Below, piece after piece: positions 21,706 through 29,273 of a stretch of DNA of 29,273 nt (positions are counted from its first letter, which is position 1; every line of letters begins with the position of its first letter). The notes below the pieces were generated by a model that worked only from the letters and a program-made list of their open reading frames with translations, searched no databases and was not told the DNA's origin. Source of the stretch: a virus; IMG/VR virus record IMGVR_UViG_3300037421_000187, positions 1 through 29,273 of that record; one strand, 5' to 3'. Position numbers and translations under genes: made by a program.

Positions 21706-23408
21706 TGCCGCTCCTTGCTACCGGCGATTATCGCCCCGACGTCAGCGACTATGAAGGGCAAGCCACACAGAATGTCCTCAACGTCATTCCGCGCGGCGAC
21801 GGCTATGGGCCATTTCCTTCATTCTCGGCTTATACCGCCGCGCTGCCTTCGGCGTGTCGCGGTGCGTTCTACGCGCTGAAATTCGATGGAACGGTGATTA
21901 CATTTGCGGGCACCGCCAACAAGCTTTACAGGCTCGACAACACGAATTTCACCTGGATCGACGTTTCGTTGGGCGGCGGCACTTACGGCGCGCTGACGGC
22001 GACGGCCCAGTGGCAATTCGCACAAACCGGCAATCTGGTGTTTGCCACGCAAGCCAACGCGGTGTTGCAGGTCTTCGATCTCACCTCGTCCACGACATTT
22101 TCGAATGCGCTCGGCTCGCCGCCGCAAGCCGCCTATATCAGCGTGGTCGGGCAGTTCCTTGTTCTCTCCGGTCTTTTGGCGACGCCTTATCGGATTCAAT
22201 GGTCGGGACTCGACAGCTTCAATGCCTCGACGAGCTGGACCAGCGGCGTCAACTCGTCGGATTTCCAGGACTTTCCCGACGGCGGCATCGTCCGTGGCGT
22301 TGCGGGCGGGGAATCCGGAATCATCTTTCAGGATCAGGCCATCCGGCGCATGTCCTTTGTGCCGGGCTCGCCGATCATCTTTCAGATCGATCGCATCACC
22401 CAGGACAAGGGATTGTTCGCGCCCTATTCGATCATTCGCGCGGGCGAGCGCATCTTCTTCTATGCCGGGCAAGGTTTTCACAAGATCGAACCGGGCGGTG
22501 TGCCGGTGCCGATCGGACTGGAAAGGGTCGATCGCACGTTTCTTGCCGATCTCGACAAGGGCAATCTGCAACTTTTCATCGGCGCGGCGGATCCGCGCGC
22601 CTCGCGGGTCTATTGGGCCTATAAGTCGGTCGCGGGCTCGAGCGGCACTTATGACAAGCTGCTCGGCTATGATTTTCTGCTCGACCGTTTTTTCCCGATC
22701 TCGATGACCGGCGAATATCTGCTCGGCATTTCGCAAACCGGTCTCACGCTGGAAAATCTCGATGCGCTGGCGCCGGGTGCGCTTGCGATTACGGGTGCGG
22801 CCAATAACGGATCGGGGCTCATCCGCATTTCGGTTGCTTCCACCGCCACGCTTGCGACCGGCCAGATCGTGTCCATCAGCGGTGTGGTCGGAACCGTGGA
22901 AGCCAATGCGGAGAAATGGAAGGTCACGGTGATCGATGGCACGCATTTCGATCTCGTCGGATCGGTCTTCACGAATGCTTATGTCTCGGGCGGGGTGGTC
23001 GGCGGCTCGCTCGATGCCATGACGCTGAGTCTGGATGCTTACGCGACCGCCGTGCAGCCGGAAATCGGCCAGTTCAACAACACCCACGGGCTCGGATTTT
23101 TCCGTGGCGCCAATCTCGAGGCCACGATCGAAAGCGCCGAGCAGGGGACGGACGAAAACCGCATTACCATCCGCGGCTTTCGCCCCATCACGGATGCTGC
23201 CTCGCTGTTTGGTTCGCTCGCCTATCGGGACGCGCCTTCGCAAACTCCAACGCCAGGGCAGGAGGTCGCGGTGAGCGCGCGAACCGGACGCTGCGATGTG
23301 AGGCGTGATACGCGTTATGCGCGTTTCAAGGTTCGCATTCCCGCAGGCACTCCGTGGTCGTTCTTTGCGGGTGTCGTGCCTGATCTGGTGACGGGCGGCA
23401 CGCTGTGA
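21705..23408 (+). CDS. Tail hub / stabilisation protein (P22 gp10-like), 567 residues
   Basis: The largest tail gene. Segments typical of the podovirus packaged-DNA stabilisation/nozzle family include MPLLATGDYRPDVSDYEGQA, AFYALKFDGTVITFAGTANK, WQFAQTGNLVFATQANAVLQ, FLVLSGLLATPYRIQWSGLD and GESGIIFQDQAIRRMSFVPG. It would form the hexameric tube below the adaptor. Residues about 360-440 (SGLIRISVASTATLATGQIV; VIDGTHFDLVGS) form an inserted domain similar to the FCCH-like inserts in phage tail proteins. It is coupled at both ends by overlapping start and stop codons. Confidence 0.88.
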   Translation: MPLLATGDYRPDVSDYEGQATQNVLNVIPRGDGYGPFPSFSAYTAALPSACRGAFYALKFDGTVITFAGTANKLYRLDNTNFTWIDVSLGGGTYGALTATAQWQFAQTGNLVFATQANAVLQVFDLTSSTTFSNALGSPPQAAYISVVGQFLVLSGLLATPYRIQWSGLDSFNASTSWTSGVNSSDFQDFPDGGIVRGVAGGESGIIFQDQAIRRMSFVPGSPIIFQIDRITQDKGLFAPYSIIRAGERIFFYAGQGFHKIEPGGVPVPIGLERVDRTFLADLDKGNLQLFIGAADPRASRVYWAYKSVAGSSGTYDKLLGYDFLLDRFFPISMTGEYLLGISQTGLTLENLDALAPGALAITGAANNGSGLIRISVASTATLATGQIVSISGVVGTVEANAEKWKVTVIDGTHFDLVGSVFTNAYVSGGVVGGSLDAMTLSLDAYATAVQPEIGQFNNTHGLGFFRGANLEATIESAEQGTDENRITIRGFRPITDAASLFGSLAYRDAPSQTPTPGQEVAVSARTGRCDVRRDTRYARFKVRIPAGTPWSFFAGVVPDLVTGGTL

Positions 23409-23689
23409 GCATTTTCCCGGATCGCCAATTTCTGACGCCCTTTGGCGAGGCGATTTGCGGGGAGCGCGTCGATCTGCCGGACAATTCGTACTGGATCTGC
23501 TGGCAGAAGGAGACCTGCATCTGCTTCTGGTGGACCAATGACGAGGTCAGGTTGATCACCGACTGGAGCGACGGGCGCTATCGACAACTGCCCTTCAAAT
23601 TATCACGCGCGCGAATTGCGGCGCTCGATCCGCTCGGCCAACATCACCGCTATTGGCGGGAAAACATCAAGAAGGGTGCAGTCGAATGA
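23405..23689 (+). CDS. Small phage protein, 94 residues, Trp- and Cys-rich
   Basis: GTG start overlapping the tail hub stop. Contains SYWICWQKETCICFWWTNDE and RLITDWSDGRYRQLPFKLSR. Cysteine and aromatic residues are concentrated in the middle. No known family. It overlaps the next gene by ATGA. Expression with the virion genes suggests a structural or assembly role. Confidence 0.75.
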   Translation: MSIFPDRQFLTPFGEAICGERVDLPDNSYWICWQKETCICFWWTNDEVRLITDWSDGRYRQLPFKLSRARIAALDPLGQHHRYWRENIKKGAVE

Positions 23690-24000
23690 CGGCCTTCGTT
23701 CCCGGCATCACCGAGACCGATCTCAAGAAGATCATTCTCTCGCTTCAGCATCTGGCGGCCGGCCGCTCGAACGCCACCGGCACGGTCACGTTGGTCACGG
23801 GCGCCTCGAGCACCGTTGTGACCGACGTCAATTGCGCCGCTGGCACCGTGCCGCTGCTCACGCCGGCCACCGCGAGCGCGGCAACGGAGTTGGGCAACGG
23901 CACGATGTATGTTTCGTCGGTGACGAGCGGTTCATTCACGATCACGCACGCCAATTCGACGATTGCGGGTCGCACCTTTCTCTATGGGCTCCAGGGCTAA
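23686..24000 (+). CDS. Small virion protein, 104 residues
   Basis: Starts MTAFVPGITETDLKKIILSL with an N-terminal helix (QHLAAGRSNATG), then a beta-rich Thr/Val/Ala part ending in NSTIAGRTFLYGLQG. This pattern (helix plus a fibre-like beta domain ending in YGLQG) is common after the tail hub gene in rhizobial phages. Its precise function is unknown. Confidence 0.78.
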   Translation: MTAFVPGITETDLKKIILSLQHLAAGRSNATGTVTLVTGASSTVVTDVNCAAGTVPLLTPATASAATELGNGTMYVSSVTSGSFTITHANSTIAGRTFLYGLQG

Positions 24001-24099
24001 TGCGACAAAGGCTGAGCTCGCTCTATTGTCATCTCCAAGCGGTGATTTACAATCGCCCGAATTCCATCGGTGTGTAGGTCAATGCACGGGGCACCTCTA

Positions 24100-24348
24100 A
24101 TGGACAAGAAATCCGCGACACAATTTAAAAACCATATGGAGGCAGCAGTCAGGGAACTGTCTTTATCGCTCTTCCTCACGCAAGCCGTCGCCACCCAGGA
24201 GGAATTCGTTACGATCAGACGATCGATAGGCCATATCATGGCAGCGATCGAGGTAATGTTGCAGGAGTCCATTTACCCGGATCATCCAGAACTCAATAAG
24301 CTGCGCGGGGATGATGATGGATCTACCTATTCGTGTCCTGTACGATGA
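24100..24348 (+). CDS. Small helical protein, 82 residues
   Basis: Starts MDKKSATQFKNHMEAAVREL; all-helical, with FVTIRRSIGHIMAAIEVMLQ and DHPELNKLRGDDD. The ATG at 24100 was chosen over 24082 because it fits the helical start. No clear family. It continues the direction of the virion operon after a 100-base gap. Confidence 0.6.
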   Translation: MDKKSATQFKNHMEAAVRELSLSLFLTQAVATQEEFVTIRRSIGHIMAAIEVMLQESIYPDHPELNKLRGDDDGSTYSCPVR

Positions 24349-24377
24349 ACGGACTTTCTTAAGCGAGCGACGGAACG

Positions 24378-24473
24378 ATGGTTATCTCGGCTCTTGCCAG
24401 CAACTCCTTCACAACCATGTACGCCAATTTCGCAACAGCCGAGCGCGCGCTCCTTGATCCCCTCGAGGGCTGA
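24378..24473 (+). CDS. Very short ORF ahead of the GNAT-like gene, 31 residues
   Basis: Reads MVISALASNSFTTMYANFAT and ends in LLDPLEG. It overlaps the probable TTG start of the next gene at 24454, in another frame. It could couple translation of that gene. Evidence is only the open frame and position, so it may not be real. Confidence 0.3.
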   Translation: MVISALASNSFTTMYANFATAERALLDPLEG

Positions 24474-24870
24474 ACTGATTTGTATCGATCCAGCGCGGAT
24501 TCATGAAATTTGGTTGCATGTCAGGGGACTGCTGAAGACAGCCTGTCGCCGCACCGAACTCAACGCCTTCGCCGATTTTGAGGCGGAAATTATTTCCGGC
24601 CGCAGTCTCCTGTGGGTCGCATGGAACGGGTGCGCGATCGAGGCGGCCGCGGCAACCGTGCTCACCAATTCCGAGATCGGCAAAGTGTGCGTGATCACGT
24701 TGTGCGCTGGGCACGGCATGAAACGCTGGCTGAAGCTGATCGAGTGGATCGAGGCTTACGCGAAAGACGAAGGCTGCGCCCGCATTCGTATCTTCGGCCG
24801 TAAAGGTTGGCTGCGCGTGCTCGAGGGATTTGAGAGCAAGCATGTCGTTATGGATAAGGTGCTCGCCTGA
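24394..24870 (+). CDS. Phage GNAT-like acetyltransferase-fold protein
   Basis: A protein of about 139-158 residues, depending on which TTG is used (24394 or 24454; no ATG fits). IHEIWLHVRGLLKTACRRTE, EAEIISGRSLLWVAWNGCAI, KVCVITLCAGHGMKRWLKLI and RIRIFGRKGWLRVLEGFE follow the order of the GNAT-like proteins common at the ends of tail operons in alphaproteobacterial phages. The usual acetyl-CoA loop (Q/RxxGxG/A) is only partly visible (CAGHG), so activity is uncertain. I favour 24454 because upstream residues do not look conserved. Confidence 0.75.
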   Translation: MPATPSQPCTPISQQPSARSLIPSRAELICIDPARIHEIWLHVRGLLKTACRRTELNAFADFEAEIISGRSLLWVAWNGCAIEAAAATVLTNSEIGKVCVITLCAGHGMKRWLKLIEWIEAYAKDEGCARIRIFGRKGWLRVLEGFESKHVVMDKVLA

Positions 24871-25028
24871 GCATTCGTTGACGTGAACGATGGGGAACAG
24901 CGGACGCTTACGATCAAGGGCGGAGCTGGCAAGCGTCTGACGTATCGTTTACCTAATTAAGCCTGATTTCAAGAGGCTGCCCCGGCGCTTCCTGCGCTGG
25001 CCGGCGAAGTAATCACAGCAACTAAAGC

Positions 25029-25077
25029 AGACAGCACGACTCGCCAAACACTGGCGGGCGCGCTAGGCTGTCTTTTT
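25029..25077 (+). terminator. Terminator after the virion operon
   Basis: AGACAGC (25029-25035) pairs with GCTGTCT (25067-25073), followed by a T run. An inner stem CGCCA/TGGCG lies in the loop. It is about 160 bases after the last virion-operon gene and probably ends its transcript. Bases 24871-25028 hold no convincing gene. Confidence 0.75.
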
Positions 25078-25105
25078 ACTGCGTTGCAACCAAGGGTAGC
25101 CGCTC

Positions 25106-25231
25106 TCATTTGCGGAGCTTTTTCTTCCGGGTAATTTTCTTCGCCGCCCGTACTCGGGAACCTCGTAGTGCTACTATGAAGCGGTCTGCCGCTTCCTTTG
25201 CGCTATATTCGTCGTTCGAATCTTTCGCCAT
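25106..25231 (-). CDS. Small basic protein, 41 residues
   Basis: Reads MAKDSNDEYSAKEAADRFIV, then a basic tail AAKKITRKKKLRK. The helix EYSAKEAADRFIVALRG resembles short antitoxin-like or DNA-binding proteins of rhizobia, which often read EYS..E...R...AL. It is divergent from the toxin-like gene at 25310, sharing an 80-base promoter region. It may be an extra regulator of that module. Confidence 0.5.
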   Translation of the reverse strand: MAKDSNDEYSAKEAADRFIVALRGSRVRAAKKITRKKKLRK

Positions 25232-25309
25232 GGCTATTAACTACCTTCATTTGTATCGGAAGTGTAAGTTGACTTTTAACACAACAACACTACCTTTGGG
25301 AGGGTAGGG

Positions 25310-25792
25310 GTGCCGCTGACGATAGTCGAGCGGAGGCCCCTGCGCCCGTTGGGTGCGACTGTTCGGCGACTCTCAGTGAGTACGGATGTTGCGGACCTCC
25401 TAGACGGTCGGACTGCTTTCGGAGATTTCCCGGCTGTCGAAGCAGAAAGGATGATCGGCATCTTCTGTGCAGGACAGTACCTCCGGATAAGCCGCAAGAA
25501 AAATAAGGTCCGTCCAGATTTGGAGAAGCTTGAAGGATTCGACGAAATTTGGAGTTTTTGTCTTCGCCGCCCAGTACCAGGTTGGCGGTTACTCGGGAGG
25601 TTTATTCAGAAGGACCATCTAATCCTGCTGCGAGGATGGGACAAACATAAGCTTGCCAAGCAGTATGAAAAGGCATCGGCGCAAATTATCGAAGACTGGG
25701 ACGCTCTATTTGGTACAAAGGTTGCGCATGGTGGCGATTGGTATTCAGGATATCTTAGTGGAGTGATCAGAGATGCCGACGAACCGTTCTAA
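25310..25792 (+). CDS. Toxin-like protein (RelE/HigB-type candidate), 160 residues
   Basis: GTG start with a GGGAGG site. Central blocks RISRKKNKVRPDLEKLEGFD, IWSFCLRRPVPGWRLLGRFI and HLILLRGWDKHKLAKQYEKA follow the order of phage-derived Gp49/HigB-like toxins (a basic patch, the EI.EFR-type strand, a hydrophobic strand, then a helix with K..K). The fit is by pattern only. It overlaps an HTH-type gene by 20 bases, the usual toxin-antitoxin arrangement. Confidence 0.55.
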   Translation: MPLTIVERRPLRPLGATVRRLSVSTDVADLLDGRTAFGDFPAVEAERMIGIFCAGQYLRISRKKNKVRPDLEKLEGFDEIWSFCLRRPVPGWRLLGRFIQKDHLILLRGWDKHKLAKQYEKASAQIIEDWDALFGTKVAHGGDWYSGYLSGVIRDADEPF

Positions 25793-26201
25793 GGCCAACG
25801 ACCCTAAATTTGAGCGGGCGTATTATCGCGCCATGCTTCGCTCCGCTTTTCTGAGCATGTTTTGGGCCGTCATTTCCGAGCGAAAGAAAAGTGGCCTTAC
25901 GCTCATGTCTTTCGCAAAAGCAGTCGGTTCTTCAAAGCATGAAGTTTCTCGATGGTTTAATGGAGATCCAAACTGGACCATCAATACCATTGCCGCTATC
26001 GCGCATGCTCTCAAGCTTAGGCTTCAAATTCAGGCTATAGATGAACATGGAAATGTCTACGGATCGAGCGGACCCCAGTCCGCGCCGACGAAGACTCCTA
26101 TAGCGACCTCTGGAGGCGCTCCAAAGCCCGTGAATGTAACGCGGAAGCCCGCCGGGGCGTCCGTTGTCGCATCCGATATTGCCTCGTCGGAGGCGGCTTG
26201 A
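25773..26201 (+). CDS. Xre-like HTH protein (antitoxin candidate), 142 residues
   Basis: Residues about 25-80 form a helix-turn-helix (SGLTLMSFAKAVGSSKHEVS followed by RWFNGDPNWTINTIAAIAHA), with LKLRLQIQAIDEHG after it, similar to antitoxins of HigA type. The C-terminal 50 residues are Ala/Ser/Pro-rich and disordered. It overlaps the toxin-like gene upstream by 20 bases and the next gene by one base. It probably autoregulates the operon. Confidence 0.8.
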   Translation: MPTNRSKANDPKFERAYYRAMLRSAFLSMFWAVISERKKSGLTLMSFAKAVGSSKHEVSRWFNGDPNWTINTIAAIAHALKLRLQIQAIDEHGNVYGSSGPQSAPTKTPIATSGGAPKPVNVTRKPAGASVVASDIASSEAA

Positions 26202-26701
26202 TGGTTAAGCTGGCCGATACTCCCGATGTATTCGGCAGTACCGTATTCTGTGATGATACCCGGATTGAGGCGAGCGGGAAGCTCATTCATATCGGTGTTT
26301 ATCACGGCGTCATGTCCATCCATGTTCCGTTTCCAGTTCGTCTCGCCACATTCTCGTTTGCAATTTCTCTTATACAGAAAGCTGACATTTTTAATCCAAA
26401 AATCACCTATAGAATTTTCCTACCCGGTGATCCCGATGATGCCTCTTCGGATGAAGCGTCGATAGTGGCTGAGATGAATGAAGCTAATCCCGGCGACCTT
26501 ATCAAACAGACCTACACGGCCGCAGATACTATGGGAATCCCGGGAGAGAGCCGCAAACTCGTCCGTTTGTTTGCAAACATGGCATTTCAGACGCTCGAAA
26601 TAAAACAGCCCGGCACGATCAAGGTACGGGCTGATATTGGCGATACTCGATATCGGCTGGGCACTCTTATGGTGGTCCCCGCCTCCGCGCCCCACGCTTG
26701 A
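26201..26701 (+). CDS. DUF6941-like protein, third gene of the module, 166 residues
   Basis: Starts MVKLADTPDVFGSTVFCDDT. The FCDDTRIEASGKLIHIGVYH segment matches the pattern of the DUF6941 family (C.D.R.E..GK....GVY), followed by a beta-sandwich-like remainder. The function of that family is unknown. The start overlaps the HTH stop (TGATG), so the three genes form one operon. It is the last gene before a 220-base gap. Confidence 0.7.
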   Translation: MVKLADTPDVFGSTVFCDDTRIEASGKLIHIGVYHGVMSIHVPFPVRLATFSFAISLIQKADIFNPKITYRIFLPGDPDDASSDEASIVAEMNEANPGDLIKQTYTAADTMGIPGESRKLVRLFANMAFQTLEIKQPGTIKVRADIGDTRYRLGTLMVVPASAPHA

Positions 26702-26924
26702 ACTACGTTCCAGCACCGGCTGTCAGCATCAAACTACCGGTTGGACTTGGGATGTGGCGCGATTTCACACAAGCCGCGTGATCTACGATCCATAGCGCAC
26801 TGGATCGCAGAGCGGATCACGATCGAGGCGGCTGAATTTATAGGGCGCGGCCCATCACTGCATCGAGTAGCCGGCCTTTGCAGCCAAAATTCCAACTCAC
26901 CATTCAAGAAGGAAACCCAATCCC

Positions 26925-28031
26925 ATGGGCGGTCAATCCACGTCGACACAAACGCAGCAGTCGCAAACGGCGCCCTGGCAAGCGGCGCAGCCGGACCTGC
27001 AAAGTATTCTCGGCCAGCTCAATCCGCTGATTCAAAATAGCGGCCTCACGCCGGCCGAAAGCGGCGCGATCAACCAATTGTCGCAAAACGCCGCGCAAGG
27101 AAATCCTTTCACGGGCCAGATCACCGACCTTGCGAACAACCTTTTGAACGGTGGCGGCGCTACCGCGCAGGCGCCGAATTTGCAAAGTGGACTGTCTTCC
27201 TTGCAGAGCCAGCTCACGCCGTTCGCGAACGGCAGCCAGGTCGGCAACGATCCGGCGTTGCAGGCTCAGCTTGCGCAGATCGCGAGCGACACGACCAACC
27301 AGATCAACGGCCAGTTCGCGGCGGCGGGAAGGGAGTTTTCCGGCGCCAACCAGCAGGCGCTTGCCCGCGGCATTGCGCAAGGAGAAGCGCCCGTGATCGC
27401 GTCGCAATATAATCAGGATGTCGCCGATCAGTTGAACGCGGCGAATACGCTGTTCAACGCGCAGAATGCGACGAGTGGGTTATTGTCGGGTTTGAATCAG
27501 CAGGCGCTCGGCAATCAGCAACAGGGCGTCACCGCCGCGCAAAATGCGCTTTCGGCGCAGAATTTCGGTCCTCAGCAGCAATTGGCGCTGGCGCAACTGG
27601 CGCAGAGCATCCCTGCGCAAAATCTGCAATTGCTCGCGCAGATCGGCGTTCCCATCGCGAAGCTCGGCTCGCAATCGAACGGCACCACGCAAGGCACGCA
27701 GGATTTATCCGGCGCGCAGCAGTTTGGAACGATTGCGCAAGGTCTTGGCAGCCTGGCCAAGTTTCTGCCTTCTGATGCGCGCCTGAAGGAAGAGATCACG
27801 CCGGTCGGCAGCCTGTTCGATGGCACGCCGGTCTATGGCTATCGCTACAAGGGAGCGGGCGCCTATCACATCGGCCTGATGGCGCAGGATGTGGAGAAGG
27901 TCAGCCCGCATGCGGTGATCGAAATCGGCGGCTTCAAGGCGGTTGATTATCGCGCTGCGACCGAAGCCTCGCGCCGTACATTTACGCGGACAAAGATTAC
28001 GATTTTGAATCCGAGGGAAAGCCCTTGTTGA
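26925..28031 (+). CDS. Fibre-like virion protein with C-terminal S74 intramolecular chaperone
   Basis: A 368-residue protein. Residues 1-270 are Gln/Asn/Ala-rich helical sequence (STQTQQSQTAPWQAAQPDLQ; IASDTTNQINGQFAAAGREF), like other phage internal or fibre proteins. Residues about 285-345 match the S74 chaperone: SDARLKEEITPVGSL (with the catalytic Ser and Lys of the self-cleaving dyad), VYGYRYKGAGAYHIGLMAQD, EKVSPHAVIEIGGFKAVDYR. After ATEAS the sequence RRTFTRTKITILNPRESPC does not resemble the family, and another frame continues (YIYADKDYDFESEGKPLL) to a stop at 28112-28114. A frameshift near 27970 is likely. RBS AAGGAA at 26907. Confidence 0.85.
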   Translation: MGGQSTSTQTQQSQTAPWQAAQPDLQSILGQLNPLIQNSGLTPAESGAINQLSQNAAQGNPFTGQITDLANNLLNGGGATAQAPNLQSGLSSLQSQLTPFANGSQVGNDPALQAQLAQIASDTTNQINGQFAAAGREFSGANQQALARGIAQGEAPVIASQYNQDVADQLNAANTLFNAQNATSGLLSGLNQQALGNQQQGVTAAQNALSAQNFGPQQQLALAQLAQSIPAQNLQLLAQIGVPIAKLGSQSNGTTQGTQDLSGAQQFGTIAQGLGSLAKFLPSDARLKEEITPVGSLFDGTPVYGYRYKGAGAYHIGLMAQDVEKVSPHAVIEIGGFKAVDYRAATEASRRTFTRTKITILNPRESPC

Positions 28032-28171
28032 TCGAGCCGTTGAGGAGATCGTTGCCAGGACCGAGTTATATTTGCCGCGGTACGCGAAGCCTGATTAATG
28101 AGGCCAGCGCTTGACATAGTTCTTGTTTTGTTCTATGCGCACCCGATAGTTGTAACGTACGGGCTAAAGCG

Positions 28172-29122
28172 ATGCGGCGATGGAAGCCTGAACCTCACCA
28201 ATGCGGGGCGCGTAACTTTGAGATACGCGCTTTCACAGACGTTCGCTTTGCACGTCGGCGTTGCGCTCGATTGTTCGAGAAGAAAACCTCCAACGTCCTT
28301 CGCTCTTTCGTCCTGCTCTGCATATTCGCGTTGGCGTGCTTGAGTCTTGAGAGGGTGAACGCCCAGGCTCCGCAATTTCAAGTGCCGGATGCAGAGAGGG
28401 CAAGTTATGCTGGGGCGCTCGCCTACTGTCGCGGGTTGACAGTTCGTGAGACGAAACTCCGGGACGACAAGCGGGTGCTATGTCTCGACGGTCCGATTAA
28501 TGTTCCGCGCGATTTCATAGTAACCCAAGACCTCGAGCAGGGCGGCATTCTTGTGGTTCGCAGCCACGGCATCGCGAATAATGTGCAACTCAAGGCCACC
28601 ATTACGCTCGCCGAAAAGCTCCGGGAGAAAAACGCAACGGTTGTTATTCGAGATTATTGTCTTGGCATCTGCGCCAACTACCTTTTCATGGCGTCAGTGA
28701 AGACCTTTGTACCGGGCGGCGCTCTTGTTGCCTGGTCGAATCACCCGACGGGGCCGGATAACTGCATTGATTTTTATCCGGCGAAAGACAGCGATGTGCC
28801 GTTCCTTGGGCAATACCCATGCGATAAGGAAGTAGACCCGGATACGTGGGAGGTCATTCAGTTCAAAATAAACTTCTATGAACTGAGGACGACGTTGATG
28901 GTCGAGCCACCGGAAAGCATCACGATTAGAAAAGAGCTGAAACGCCGGTTTGACGCAACCGGCAAGTACCCGATGGATGTCGACTGGACCTGGAATCCTC
29001 GATTCTACCCCGGCATGATCCCGACAAAAGTCGTTTACGAATCCTATCCTAAAAGTCAGGAAGAAGTTGACGCCATCGTGGCACGATTGGGTCTGACACG
29101 TCCGGTCATTTACGATCCATAG
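28172..29122 (+). CDS. Secreted ClpP/crotonase-fold-like protein (COG3904-like)
   Basis: The hydrophobic stretch SFVLLCIFALACLSL followed by VNAQA looks like a Sec signal peptide with cleavage after VNA. The long N-terminus before it suggests that the true start is the in-frame TTG at 28271. The mature part has ITLAEKLREKNATVVIRDYC and LGICANYLFMASVKTFVPGG, a pattern shared with periplasmic proteins of the ClpP/crotonase fold (COG3904), in which C-x-C-type residues follow a helix. Classical protease Ser/His/Asp residues are not evident. Function unknown, probably periplasmic. Confidence 0.72.
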   Translation: MRRWKPEPHQCGARNFEIRAFTDVRFARRRCARLFEKKTSNVLRSFVLLCIFALACLSLERVNAQAPQFQVPDAERASYAGALAYCRGLTVRETKLRDDKRVLCLDGPINVPRDFIVTQDLEQGGILVVRSHGIANNVQLKATITLAEKLREKNATVVIRDYCLGICANYLFMASVKTFVPGGALVAWSNHPTGPDNCIDFYPAKDSDVPFLGQYPCDKEVDPDTWEVIQFKINFYELRTTLMVEPPESITIRKELKRRFDATGKYPMDVDWTWNPRFYPGMIPTKVVYESYPKSQEEVDAIVARLGLTRPVIYDP

Positions 29123-29254
29123 GCGGCATTCGCCTTCAAATCCCATCATGCGCACTGCTCTTTCCAAGTGAAAGCCGGCAGCGCAGCGTCCTATCCAAAA
29201 TTTTACACGCCAAAATCCGGCCCTCGAGAGAGGAGTCGGCGTTAGGGCTATCTG

Positions 29255-29273
29255 AAAAAGGGAAACATATGAG
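29255..29273 (+). other. Possible start of a further gene at the window edge
   Basis: AAAAAGGG is followed seven bases later by ATG (29269-29271), which would fit the start of a rightward gene truncated by the window end. Only one codon and a bit are visible, so this is a pointer rather than a gene call. Confidence 0.25.

Noticed and set aside
21819-23243. A 474-residue open frame on the minus strand opposite the tail hub gene
   Set aside because: Arg/Asp-rich shadow of the forward gene, with no recognisable domain.
24871-25028. Short read-through frame FVDVNDGEQRTLTIKGGAGK after the GNAT-like gene
   Set aside because: It follows an in-frame TGA and has no good start or ribosome site. It is possibly the tail of a lost gene, but unsupported.

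Overview
The window looks like part of an alphaproteobacterial chromosome, most likely Rhizobiales and close to Bradyrhizobium or Rhodopseudomonas. I infer this from the high-GC codon use in the core genes, the type of structural proteins, and an intergenic repeat with the core GTCGGGCAAATCACC. No rRNA or tRNA gene was recognised to settle the taxonomy. Family names come from recognised motifs; no database search was run.

Layout: (1) 1-2412 holds host or island genes: a Fic-domain protein, a broken IS1-like transposase and a DehI-type haloacid dehalogenase. (2) 2484-5069 begins a podovirus-like prophage with a portal gene split in two reading frames. (3) 5062-11637 is the most interesting part. 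Three tandem cassettes each consist of, or descend from, a copy of the portal 3' end, a conserved 'SLVPVxHxPF' toxin N-terminus, a variable C-terminal domain and an immunity-like gene. Cassette A has an HNH/EndoVII-type WHH nuclease domain and a SUKH immunity protein. Cassette B has lost most of its toxin. Cassette C has a short unknown C-terminal domain and a different immunity-like gene. Cassette B is interrupted by a 2.9-kb element with perfect 15-bp terminal inverted repeats and no transposase (6865-9789). That element carries a GIY-YIG protein and a three-gene toxin/antitoxin-like operon. (4) 11669-15770 holds accessory genes: a small membrane protein, an orphan LuxR-type quorum-sensing regulator, a low-complexity protein, a small phage-type protein, and a tandemly duplicated membrane-protein gene followed by a glycine-rich protein.

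(5) 16114-24870 is a compact virion operon: SU10-type major capsid protein, small structural proteins, head-tail adaptor, tail and fibre-like proteins, a 567-aa tail hub/stabilisation protein and a GNAT-like protein. Start and stop codons mostly overlap by 1-8 bases. (6) 25106-26701 is another toxin/antitoxin-like module. (7) 26925-28031 is a fibre-like protein with a C-terminal S74 chaperone domain, followed by a secreted ClpP-like protein.

How it may work together: three copies of a promoter-like and terminator-like element sit ahead of the portal, the duplicated membrane genes and the capsid gene, and may control them jointly. The portal-to-capsid gap behaves as a hot spot where toxin/immunity cassettes accumulate, with duplicated portal ends as recombination arms. 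This resembles the orphan modules of CdiA and Rhs toxins, but in a phage head operon. No terminase, integrase, replication or lysis gene is visible, so the prophage is either defective, domesticated or continued outside the window.
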